Notes under the pieces: generated by a model | Seen by the model: the letters and a program-made list of their open reading frames with translations, nothing else | Databases searched by the model: none | Told to the model about the DNA's origin: nothing | Program-made: the position numbers and the translations under genes | Part shown: positions 1-6,267 of the stretch, one piece after another | Layout: every line of letters begins with the position of its first letter | Position numbering within the stretch: the stretch's first letter is position 1 | Source of the DNA: Kutzneria sp036403095 | GTDB taxonomy: Bacteria; Actinomycetota; Actinomycetes; Mycobacteriales; Pseudonocardiaceae | Reading direction: 5' to 3' | NCBI GenBank assembly: GCA_036403095.1 | Contig: DASWRQ010000205.1 | Coordinates: forward strand, 1 to 22,782 | Length of the DNA stretch: 22,782 nucleotides

Positions 1-247
1 AGGCGAAGCCGGACGACTCCCGCCCGACCTCGATGTGGTAGCCGGCCGCGTCACCCCATCCGTTGATCGCTAGGTCTGTGGATCTAGCCGCGTCCGGCCC
101 GAAATCCGACGGCTTCGACGGCGAAGCCTCTTTAGCCACCATCGATCTGGGCGGTGGCGCCGCTGTCGCGGGCACGGCGTTCACCATGCTGGCGATCAGA
201 GCAACGCTGAGAGCGCACGCGCATGCGCGTGCGGCAGCACGAAGCAT
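1..247 (-). CDS. Secreted protein of unknown function, N-terminal part
   Basis: An open frame runs from an ATG at 247 off the left edge, giving 82 residues. The start is supported by a GGAAGG Shine-Dalgarno (complement of 254-259) six bases upstream. Residues 1-30 form a classical Sec signal peptide: MLRAAARAC, then a hydrophobic stretch ALSVALIASMV, then an Ala-rich AVPATAA cleavage region. The mature start is Pro/Ser-rich, followed by NGWGDAAGYHIEVG, which looks like the beginning of a folded domain. The product is therefore probably exported. I recognise no named family from this fragment. Codons such as AGA, CTA, CTT and AAA are unusually frequent for this GC-rich window, hinting at relaxed codon selection or transfer. 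The IS701 element lies about 200 bp upstream of the start. The frame and signal peptide are visible; the function is unknown. Confidence 0.72.
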   Translation of the reverse strand, partial: MLRAAARACACALSVALIASMVNAVPATAAPPPRSMVAKEASPSKPSDFGPDAARSTDLAINGWGDAAGYHIEVGRESSGFA

Positions 248-455
248 TATTGACCTTCCGCCCCTGTACGCCCCGATTGGGCACATCCAGCCAGGACTTA
301 ACCAGAAGCTCACGACGTACGCGATAGGCCAACGTGGCGAACTCGTGACTCGGACAAAAGTGAACTATCGGCACTTATGGGACCATTGCTGACTACGGTA
401 CGCAGCAACACGTAAACCCGACCCGAATTCGCAGTCCCTCGGGGACCTCGTCTAG

Positions 456-480
456 TACTCCAGTAATAGATCGTGATCTT
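456..480 (+). repeat. Left terminal inverted repeat of the IS701 element
   Basis: These 25 bp begin TACTCCAGT and end TCGTGATCTT. They match the reverse complement of 1863-1887 at 22 of 25 positions. The last base belongs to the transposase stop codon, so the gene runs into the repeat. Confidence 0.88.
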
Positions 481-1805
481 CATGGTTCCTGGTCGACTTC
501 CCGCTGGTAGTGGGCGTGCTGCGCGCGATACTGATGACGTCGTCGCCACCATGACCACCGCAGACAGTCCAACGGGCTCACGATCACCGGGACGACGAGA
601 CGGACGAACAGATGCCGGATCTCGTTCAGTGTCAACGGAATCAACCCCGCCGGCGCGGGATCGGCCCGCTCGGCCGTGGTCGCGACAGCCAGGAACAGAT
701 GCGCCAGCAACACCAACGTGGTCCACCGATACCACGACGTCCACGTCCGGACCTGATGCTCGTCCAGACCGGTCTGTCCCTTCGCGGTCTGAAACGACTC
801 CTCCACCGTCCACCGCCGCCCGGCCACTGCCACCAGCGTGGCCAGCGGCACCCGGCGAGGCGAGAAACACCGGTAGAACGCCAACTCCCCGGTGCGGCGG
901 TTGCGACGCACCAGAAGCCACCGCTGCCCCGGCAGGGCGTCGGTCGCCGCGGTGATCGCGATCCACGCCCAGTCGTAGAACCGGTGGCCTTTGGCCCCCG
1001 CACCCGCCGACCGACGTTGCCAGGCCCGCGTGGGCAACCCAGCGACAAGCGCGTCCACCCGGCACGAGCCCACCGCCGTGCTCACCTGGTGGTCGCAGGC
1101 CACCGCCAGCACATACCCCACACCGCGCTCCTCCAACTCCGCGCGCAGCGCACCGGCGGCACCGTAGACCTCGTCGCCGGTCACCCACGACACCACGGCG
1201 CCGCCGTCCAGCGCACCGACGATCATCTTTTTCGCCAGTTCGGTCTTGGTCGCGAAGGCGGTGTCGGCGGGCACGCCGGCCGCCGCGCACCGGTCGGAGT
1301 CCCCGGTCCAGGAGACCGGCAGGTACAGCTCCCGGTCGATCAGCGTGTGCCCGACCGCGGTGGCATAGGTCAAAAACACGCCGACCTGCGCGTTCTCGAT
1401 CCGGCCGGCGGTGCCGGTGTACTGCCGTTGCACGCCGACGGTGCGCACACCCTTTTTCACGTCGCCGGTCTCGTCGACCACCAGGATCGCGTCCTGGGTT
1501 CCCAGGTGCTCCACAGCGATCGCGCGAACGTCGTCGCGGACGGCGTCAGCGTCCCAGACCGCCGTGCGCAGCAGGTGCTGCATGCCATGCGGGCCGGCGT
1601 CGCCGGCGTGTTCCGCGATCGTCCAACAGTTCTTACGGGGCAAGTCGGCCAGCAGGCCCAGCACGAACGCACGGGCTCGCCGACGGGGTTCCACCCGCGT
1701 GAACCGGCCGGCTACCCGGGCCATCACGGTGTCGAAGGTCTCCCGCCATCGGGCGGGGTCTACGCTGTGGCTCGCGGCCACCACGTCGTCATGGGCAGTC
1801 CTCAC
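480..1805 (-). CDS. IS701-family DDE transposase
   Basis: This 441-residue transposase belongs to the DDE endonuclease group of IS701 elements and cuts and joins DNA at the element ends. The signature blocks are all present: VVDETG with Asp111, then GVQRQYTGTAGRIENAQ (residues 124-140), TGDEVYG with Asp211, and RWTVEESFQ with the catalytic Glu at 335 or 336. The C-terminus is basic (WWRRRHQYRAQ), as is usual for DNA binders. Length is typical for the family and there is no frameshift or internal stop. The GTG at 1805 gives the longest frame, with no strong ribosome site; an in-frame GTG a few codons downstream is possible. The stop codon abuts the left inverted repeat. Confidence 0.93.
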   Translation of the reverse strand: MRTAHDDVVAASHSVDPARWRETFDTVMARVAGRFTRVEPRRRARAFVLGLLADLPRKNCWTIAEHAGDAGPHGMQHLLRTAVWDADAVRDDVRAIAVEHLGTQDAILVVDETGDVKKGVRTVGVQRQYTGTAGRIENAQVGVFLTYATAVGHTLIDRELYLPVSWTGDSDRCAAAGVPADTAFATKTELAKKMIVGALDGGAVVSWVTGDEVYGAAGALRAELEERGVGYVLAVACDHQVSTAVGSCRVDALVAGLPTRAWQRRSAGAGAKGHRFYDWAWIAITAATDALPGQRWLLVRRNRRTGELAFYRCFSPRRVPLATLVAVAGRRWTVEESFQTAKGQTGLDEHQVRTWTSWYRWTTLVLLAHLFLAVATTAERADPAPAGLIPLTLNEIRHLFVRLVVPVIVSPLDCLRWSWWRRRHQYRAQHAHYQREVDQEP

Positions 1806-1862
1806 AAACCGTTCATGATCGCGTGGTGGCCGCGCCTGTGTTCACGGCACCCCTGACCAGCC

Positions 1863-1887
1863 AAGATCACGAACTCTGACTGGAGTA
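1863..1887 (-). repeat. Right terminal inverted repeat of the IS701 element
   Basis: Read on the minus strand it begins TACTCCAGT and ends TCGTGATCTT, with three mismatches to the left repeat (repeat positions 10, 12 and 15). It lies about 60 bp upstream of the transposase start. Confidence 0.88.
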
Positions 1888-1909
1888 TTAAGCCACGGCA
1901 CGCCTGAGG

Positions 1910-1924
1910 TCACCGCAGCGGTGA
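1910..1924. other. Short palindrome between IS and next gene
   Basis: TCACCGC and GCGGTGA flank a single A, forming a perfect 7-bp inverted repeat. It lies 22 bp past the stop of the convergent-side gene at 1947 and could act as a weak terminator for that minus-strand gene. With only 15 bp and no T-run this is tentative. Confidence 0.3.
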
Positions 1925-1946
1925 GTGGACTGGCGACCCGACCGCC

Positions 1947-2345
1947 TCAGCCCGCGGCGAACCGTCGCCGATCGGGCACCGCGGCCAGGAACGTCTCCGC
2001 GTCGTGGAACGCCCCGATCGGCAGTTCCGGCCACACGGCGTCCAGGAACCGGTCGACGGCCGCCCGCTCCTCGGCCGGCCAGGTCGGCGCGACCTTGCCC
2101 AGCACGATGCCCGGGTCGAGCTCGTCCGTGGTCACGAGGCTCTTGAGCAGCGTCGGCAGCAGCGCCTTCACGTCGGCCTCGATGCCGACGGTGTTGCCCA
2201 GCCTGATCGTCAGTGAGAAGAGGTCGTGGTCCGCGACCCTGACGTCACCGCGGCAGTGCGGGCAGCCCTCGAGCACCGCTCGCCGCGGGTACGCGGCGAA
2301 CACGGTCTCGATCCGGGCGATCGCCTCCGTCAGCCGCCTGTTCAC
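1947..2345 (-). CDS. Conserved hypothetical protein with a CxxC motif
   Basis: This is a 132-residue soluble protein of no assigned function. The N-terminal helix (RLTEAIARIETVFAAYP) is followed by EGCPHCRGD with Cys28 and Cys31, then VADHDLFSLTIRLGNTVG, a Leu-rich helix (ALLPTLLKSLV) and TTDELDPGIVLGKV. A CPHC pair can bind metal or be redox-active, but only one pair is visible. Its composition fits the surrounding chromosomal genes. The start is a GTG at 2345; an ATG eight bases upstream is out of frame and closes at once. The gene is divergent from the broken lipoprotein gene starting at 2355, with only nine bases between the starts. I cannot name a family. Confidence 0.75.
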   Translation of the reverse strand: MNRRLTEAIARIETVFAAYPRRAVLEGCPHCRGDVRVADHDLFSLTIRLGNTVGIEADVKALLPTLLKSLVTTDELDPGIVLGKVAPTWPAEERAAVDRFLDAVWPELPIGAFHDAETFLAAVPDRRRFAAG

Positions 2346-2354
2346 GCTGCCATT

Positions 2355-2724
2355 GTGAGGCCGGCGCTGCCGCTCCTGTTCCTGGCCGCATGCGATCCCC
2401 CACAGATCTGCTCGCTAGCGGTCCGGCCGTAGCAGGGCCTGTGGCTGGACACCTCCGACTGGCTCGCCGCTCTCCCGGCGACACCCTCACGGTGTGCCTG
2501 AACGGCGGCTGCCGCCCCGCGACCACCTCCCCGACCCGGCTGTTCACCCAATCCCGGTCGATCCACCCCCGGACATGACGCTCGCGTGACGAACGCGTCG
2601 GGTCTGTACGTGACCCGCGACTTCGTGCCGCAGGGGGAGCTGCACCTCGGACCGCTGCGGCGACCACCAGTGGTACGAGACGCCCGCCAAGCTCACCGCC
2701 GACGGGCGCCTCGCCGACCGCTAG
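2355..2724 (+). pseudogene. Lipoprotein pseudogene with several frameshifts
   Basis: No single frame crosses this stretch, but protein-like pieces follow one another in order on the plus strand. From GTG 2355 there is a lipoprotein-type start, RPALPLLFLAACDPP, with Cys at a lipobox position; the frame meets TAG at 2430-2432 and continues as GLWLDTSDWLAAL. Frame 2 then gives PGDTLTVCLNGGCR (about 2472-2513), frame 1 PVDPPPDMTLA (about 2554-2585), frame 0 VTNASGLYVTRDFVPQGE (from 2586), and frame 1 again RCGDHQWYETPAKLTADGR, ending at TAG 2722-2724. That is one nonsense codon and four frame changes in 370 bp. The final TAG overlaps the stop codon of the convergent gene. Function was probably a small cell-surface lipoprotein. 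Sequencing error is the alternative, but five lesions make decay more likely. Confidence 0.62.
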
Positions 2725-3674
2725 AACCCGGCGCGATCCTGGCTGCGCGGGTCGTCACGAATCAGGTGCGGCTCGTAGAAGCCGTCGCGGGCGGTTCGTC
2801 GCCACGGCCGGGCCAGGTTTTCCACGTTGCCGTCCAGATCCCCGACGGCGATCGGGCCGTCGTCGGTGCGGGCGACCCACTCGCCGTCCGGCGAGATGAC
2901 ACCGGAGCCCGCGTCGGAGGCATAGCCCACCCAGTAGCTGTTGGTCGCGGCATGGGCCTGGGCCTCGGTCGCGAACACCTCGGTCGGCGCGGCGGTCGCG
3001 AACAGCACCGCGTCCACGTCCAGCCGCTCGTACTCCAGGAACAGCTCCGGGAAGTGCACCTCCATGCCCAGTGCCAGGCCGATCCGCACGCCGTCGACCT
3101 CGAAGGTCACCGGCGCGGCGCCGGGCGTGTACATGAAGCTGACCTTGGTGTTGGACAGCATCCGCTCGTCGTAGCGGGTCACCACCTCTCCCTTGTCGGA
3201 CAACACATACAGGCTGTTGTGCGGACGGTTCGGCGGGGTCAGCCGGTGCACGGCGCCGAGCACCGTCCACAGGCCGAGCTCGCGGGCCAGGTCGGCGATC
3301 CGCCCCAGCTCGTCCCGTAGCACCTCCCACTCCACCAAGCCCCAGTCGGCCGGGCCGACCTGGTTCGGGTCGGCCGACATGATCCGTTTGTGCGGCGAGC
3401 AGGTCGCCCCCTCCGGGAACACCACCAGCCGAGCGCCCGCCGCATAGGCGTCACGCATCAGCCGGCGGATCTCCCTTCCGCTCTCCCGCACCAGATCCGC
3501 GTCCCGCGGGTCCTGCCGCAGCGTGGTGCGCGCCGCGGCCAGCCGCAGGGTTTTTGTCTTCGGCATCTCGTCTCCCGACGTCGGGCGGAAGTGCCGAAGC
3601 GCGGTCGTGTACGACTGCCCGGTCTTGGCCGCACGGGCCCGGACCCGGCGCTTGAAGTTGCGCCGTGCTGTCAT
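2721..3674 (-). CDS. Nitrilase-superfamily protein lacking the catalytic cysteine
   Basis: The 317-residue product has the carbon-nitrogen hydrolase fold, whose members cleave nitriles or amides with a Glu-Lys-Cys triad. The glutamate (VVFPEGA, Glu88) and lysine (YDERMLSNTK, Lys177) are in place. Where the nucleophile should sit, RIGLALGMEVHFPELF has Gly203 (GGC, one base from the Cys codon TGC). The protein is therefore probably catalytically dead or altered. Residues 5-30 (NFKRRVRARAAKTGQSYTTALRHFR) form a short basic N-terminal module seen on various actinobacterial proteins. ATG 3674 retains that module but has no clear ribosome site; ATG 3566 has GGGAGA upstream and would remove it. The stop shares CTAG with the lipoprotein pseudogene. 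Confidence 0.85.
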   Translation of the reverse strand: MTARRNFKRRVRARAAKTGQSYTTALRHFRPTSGDEMPKTKTLRLAAARTTLRQDPRDADLVRESGREIRRLMRDAYAAGARLVVFPEGATCSPHKRIMSADPNQVGPADWGLVEWEVLRDELGRIADLARELGLWTVLGAVHRLTPPNRPHNSLYVLSDKGEVVTRYDERMLSNTKVSFMYTPGAAPVTFEVDGVRIGLALGMEVHFPELFLEYERLDVDAVLFATAAPTEVFATEAQAHAATNSYWVGYASDAGSGVISPDGEWVARTDDGPIAVGDLDGNVENLARPWRRTARDGFYEPHLIRDDPRSQDRAGF

Positions 3675-3708
3675 TTCTGGGCTGTCATTTCTGCGCTGTC
3701 ACGTCCTC
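3667..3708. repeat. Three 14-bp tandem units over the nitrilase-like start
   Basis: GCTGTCATTTCTGG (3667-3680) and GCTGTCATTTCTGC (3681-3694) differ by one base; a third, degenerate copy starts GCTGTCA at 3695. Each of the first two units contains an ATG on the minus strand (3674 and 3688), and 14 bp is not a multiple of three, so a change in copy number would change which ATG is in frame. Confidence 0.7.
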
Positions 3709-3938
3709 GGCCTTCCACGTCCCGGACCGGCGATCCCCCAGCGACGCGCGCGCCCGGAACGGACGGCTTCGGATGACGACCCGAGACAGGAAGTCCCTTT
3801 GCCTCCGCGGGGAGCCGGGCTGGGGCCGGCTCGTGGAGGTGAGGCGTGGGTCACGCTCAGAAACACCGTAGCACGTGTCGAGAACCGTCGAGACGGCTCC
3901 GACCGGAGGGCAGGGAACCGAACGAAGGAGTTGGCATC
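3675..3938. other. Divergent intergenic region
   Basis: These 264 bases separate the divergent nitrilase-like gene and the RibD-like gene. Apart from the tandem repeat at the left end and the ribosome site at 3924-3930, I see no convincing gene, promoter boxes or hairpin. Promoters for both genes presumably lie here. Confidence 0.5.
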
Positions 3939-4472
3939 ATGGCGGTCCGCGTGCACACCTCGATGACCCTCGACGGCTTCTCGGCCGACGACCAGGGCTG
4001 GCCGGTGCTACTGCACATGCCCGATTTCGAGCCTGGCGTGTCCTATGGGCACGAGGAGTTCTTCGCCCAGTGCACGGCCGTGATCATGGGTCGGCACACC
4101 TACGAGCCCGCGTTGGGCGCGCCGAGCTGGCCGTGGCCCGGCAAGAAGGTTTTCGTGCTCAGCACCGGCTCCGTGGACGTGCCGCCCGACCAGGACGTCA
4201 CGGTTTGCGCCGACGTCGCCGAGGTGCTGGCCGCGTTGCCGGAGGGCGACGCCCAACTGCTGGGCGGTCCCAGCGCCATCGCTGCCTTCCACCAGGCCGG
4301 CGCGATCGACCGGCTCGAGATCGTGCTGCTGCCCCTGTTGCTGGGCAAGGGAAAGCCGCTGTTCCCGCTGGGTGATGACACGACGCCGCTGGCCTTCGAC
4401 GAGCAGGTCGTCTACCCGGACGGCACGATCAAGCTGTGCTATACCGTGACGACGACCTTGCCGCAGGCGTGA
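3939..4472 (+). CDS. RibD C-terminal / dihydrofolate reductase-like protein
   Basis: A 177-residue protein of the family sharing the dihydrofolate reductase fold with the reductase half of RibD; members are NADPH-dependent reductases, mostly with unknown substrates. Family marks are SMTLDGF near the N-terminus, VIMGRHTYEPAL, KKVFVLST, QLLGGPSAIAAFHQAG and LPLLLGKGKPLF. The start ATG 3939 is fixed by AAGGAG at 3925-3930; a longer frame from 3846 exists but lacks both a site and family similarity. Length is normal. The 3' end overlaps the convergent dehydrogenase gene by 34 bp. A role in folate synthesis itself is unlikely from context; treat it as an orphan reductase. Confidence 0.88.
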   Translation: MAVRVHTSMTLDGFSADDQGWPVLLHMPDFEPGVSYGHEEFFAQCTAVIMGRHTYEPALGAPSWPWPGKKVFVLSTGSVDVPPDQDVTVCADVAEVLAALPEGDAQLLGGPSAIAAFHQAGAIDRLEIVLLPLLLGKGKPLFPLGDDTTPLAFDEQVVYPDGTIKLCYTVTTTLPQA

Positions 4473-5395
4473 CCCTGTTGCACGTAGCGGATCGCGGCAA
4501 CGGCATCGGCCAGCGGGAAGGTGCGGTCGAGGACCGGCGTGACCGCGCCTTCCTCAATGAGTCGCTTGAGTTCGAGCAGGTCGGCGGGGTTTTCCGCAGT
4601 GGCGATCAGGCCCTTGAGCTGGTGGCTCACGAACGGCGAGAGCAGGGCGGCGCGCAGGGTCCGGGCGACGCTGCCGACGATTTTGCCACCGCTCTCGCCG
4701 CCGACGATGACCAGCGTGCCCTTGGGCGCGAGGTGTTGGCGCAGTTGGGAAAGCGGCCGGTCGCCGGCGGTGTCCAGGATGACGTCGTAGCGTCCGGTGA
4801 TGGATTCCCGTTTGTAGTCAACGATCTCGTCGGCCCCGAGCGCCTTGACCAGGTCGGTCTTGGCGGTACTGCACACCCCTGTGACGTGAGCCTGGTGGGC
4901 CTTGGCCAACTGCACGGCGTAGCTGCCGACCCCGCCGCCGGCGCCGATGACCAGCAGTCGCTGTCCGGAGTGGACGGACTGTAGCCCCTTCAGTGCGGTG
5001 CAGGCTGACACCGGCACGGCGGCGGCCTGGTCGAAGGTCAGACTGGCGGGTTTCGCGACGACCCTCGACGCCTTGGTGATCACGAACTCGGCGAACGACC
5101 CGTCGGCGGTGCCGAAAACCTCGTCGCCCGGACGTAAATCGGTGACACCGGGGCCGACTTCCTCGACGACGCCGGCAAGATCGAGCCCTGGCACCCGTCT
5201 TTTTGGTCTGCGCAAGCCGAAACCCATCAGGCGGATCAGGTACGGCTGGCCGCCGGTGAGGTGCCAGATGCTCGGGTCGACGCCGGCCGCGCGCACGCGG
5301 ACCAGCACCTCGCCGGGTTCGGGCGCGGGCCGGTCGACGTCGCGCAACTGGAGCACGTTCAGCGGGCCGTAGACGTCGTGGACGATGGCTCTCAT
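4439..5395 (-). CDS. Quinone oxidoreductase-like NAD(P)-dependent dehydrogenase
   Basis: This 318-residue member of the medium-chain dehydrogenase/reductase superfamily has the GroES-like N-terminal domain (PAPEPGEVLVRVRAAGVDPS, about 23-42) and a Rossmann domain with VIGAGGGVGSYAVQLAKA (149-166). No structural zinc cysteine cluster or catalytic zinc ligands are seen, which places it with the zinc-free quinone oxidoreductase/enoyl-reductase-like group that reduces quinones or alpha,beta-unsaturated carbonyls with NADPH. The ATG at 5395 overlaps the upstream regulator's stop by four bases (ATGA), so translation is probably coupled. It is the last gene of a three-gene unit. Substrate cannot be inferred. 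Confidence 0.92.
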   Translation of the reverse strand: MRAIVHDVYGPLNVLQLRDVDRPAPEPGEVLVRVRAAGVDPSIWHLTGGQPYLIRLMGFGLRRPKRRVPGLDLAGVVEEVGPGVTDLRPGDEVFGTADGSFAEFVITKASRVVAKPASLTFDQAAAVPVSACTALKGLQSVHSGQRLLVIGAGGGVGSYAVQLAKAHQAHVTGVCSTAKTDLVKALGADEIVDYKRESITGRYDVILDTAGDRPLSQLRQHLAPKGTLVIVGGESGGKIVGSVARTLRAALLSPFVSHQLKGLIATAENPADLLELKRLIEEGAVTPVLDRTFPLADAVAAIRYVQQGHACGKVVVTV

Positions 5396-5619
5396 GGTGA
5401 ATCTCCCTCCGGGTACTGGAAAACGTCGTCGAGCGGCACCCCGAACACGCGGGCGATCTGGAACGCCACCTCCAGCGACGGCGAGTACTTGCCCTGCTCG
5501 ATCGCGAGCACCGTCTGCCGGGTGACGCCGACCCGGTCGGCCAGCTCGGCCTGCGTCATCTCGCCCTTGGCGAAGCGCAGCGCGCGGATCGAGTTCGTCA
5601 CCCTGGTCGGCTTCACCAT
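5392..5619 (-). CDS. Small XRE-family transcriptional regulator
   Basis: This 75-residue, single-domain Cro/C1-type helix-turn-helix protein has the classical pattern TQAELADRVGVTRQTVLAIE (recognition helix VTRQTVLAIEQGK) followed by YSPSLEVAFQIARVFGVPLDDVFQY. Such short regulators commonly sit beside small membrane proteins and autoregulate their operon. ATG 5619 overlaps the stop of the membrane-protein gene by seven bases; the adjacent GTG 5616 would give a four-base overlap and is equally possible. It probably controls this operon and binds near 6061-6100 (inference). Confidence 0.93.
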   Translation of the reverse strand: MVKPTRVTNSIRALRFAKGEMTQAELADRVGVTRQTVLAIEQGKYSPSLEVAFQIARVFGVPLDDVFQYPEGDSP

Positions 5620-6032
5620 GCCTGGAACCCCCGCCGGTAGCCGACGATGCGGGCGACCGAGCCCAGCACCGCCGACAGCGTGAAGGCCAGGTAGATGGCG
5701 TTGGCGATCCAGAAGTGATCCAGCCGGAACATCGCGAGGAACATCGCCAGCACGCCGCCGACCACCACGAACGACTGGCCGACGCGGTCCCCGAACTGCC
5801 CGATCTCCCGGTCCCGCTGGTCTCGCCGGCTGTCCTTGGGATCGCGGACCGACACCGCGATGTTCAGCACGATCGTCGTCACGATCGACGCCGCCGTGAT
5901 CCACAGCAGCGTCGCCACGTAGGGCACCTGGGCCAGCGGCCCCGATCTGCTCAGCACTATCGCGGCGTACACCGCATAGCCGATCGCCGACACCACCAGC
6001 ATGGTCCAAGCACGCTTCTCTTCGTACGCCAC
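5613..6032 (-). CDS. Small four-helix membrane protein
   Basis: This 139-residue protein has four hydrophobic segments at about 10-29, 40-60, 87-105 and 108-130, with a charged loop between helices 2 and 3 (SVRDPKDSRRDQRDREIGQF). This layout resembles DUF2178-type membrane proteins that pair with small XRE regulators; the family assignment is from memory and not certain. GTG 6032 is chosen because GGAGGAG lies eight bases upstream. First gene of the unit with the regulator and the dehydrogenase. Possible roles are sensing or modulating the regulator at the membrane; no direct evidence. Confidence 0.82.
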   Translation of the reverse strand: MAYEEKRAWTMLVVSAIGYAVYAAIVLSRSGPLAQVPYVATLLWITAASIVTTIVLNIAVSVRDPKDSRRDQRDREIGQFGDRVGQSFVVVGGVLAMFLAMFRLDHFWIANAIYLAFTLSAVLGSVARIVGYRRGFQAW

Positions 6033-6060
6033 GGCTTTGCTCCTCCGCTCGACACCGTCG

Positions 6061-6089
6061 AATGTAAAGAAGTTCAGACATCATGCCAA
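6061..6089 (-). promoter_or_regulatory. Likely sigma70-type promoter of the membrane protein-regulator-dehydrogenase unit
   Basis: On the minus strand TTGGCA (complement of 6084-6089) is followed after exactly 17 bp by TACATT (complement of 6061-6066), a good housekeeping-type match 28 bp upstream of the GTG start. The surrounding 6057-6105 stretch is markedly AT-rich for this genome. GAAGTT/AACTTC and GAATGT/ACATTC inverted half-sites occur within and next to the promoter and are candidate operators for the XRE regulator. Confidence 0.55.
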
Positions 6090-6267
6090 ACATTCTTAAC
6101 TTCGCCGGTGCCGTGCACGGTGACGTCAACGCCGATGTAGTCCCGCTCAGCGGTGCGAACGGCGCTTTGGTTGCACGCAGTTGCCGACATCTCCCGGTGG
6201 GCCTTCGGCGCCGATCGTGGCGGCGGCGAATCCGGAAAGTGTCAGACCCCGCCGGCACGATGACGAC

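Larger units (their letters stand above)
456..1887 (-). mobile_element. IS701-family insertion sequence, complete
   Basis: This is a 1432-bp element bounded by imperfect inverted repeats and carrying one transposase gene on the minus strand. The boundaries are where the two repeats begin with TACTCCAGT. The flanking tetranucleotides are CTAG (452-455) on the left and TTAA (1888-1891) on the right. Both fit the YTAR target motif known for IS701-type elements, but they are not identical, so no true target duplication is present. The element lies between a secreted-protein gene and a small CxxC protein gene. It looks intact and potentially active. Confidence 0.88.

Noticed and set aside
132..374. 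An 80-codon minus-strand frame overlapping the secreted-protein start
   Set aside because: It begins PIVHFCPSHEFATLAYRV but turns into Arg-rich sequence in a different frame from the well-supported signal peptide; no good start signals.
310..1290. Long overlapping frames inside the transposase region on both strands
   Set aside because: They are Arg/Gly/Pro-rich antisense or shifted frames of the IS701 transposase, which alone carries recognisable domains.
3846..3938. N-terminal extension of the RibD-like gene
   Set aside because: A strong AAGGAG site sits before ATG 3939 and the family sequence starts there.
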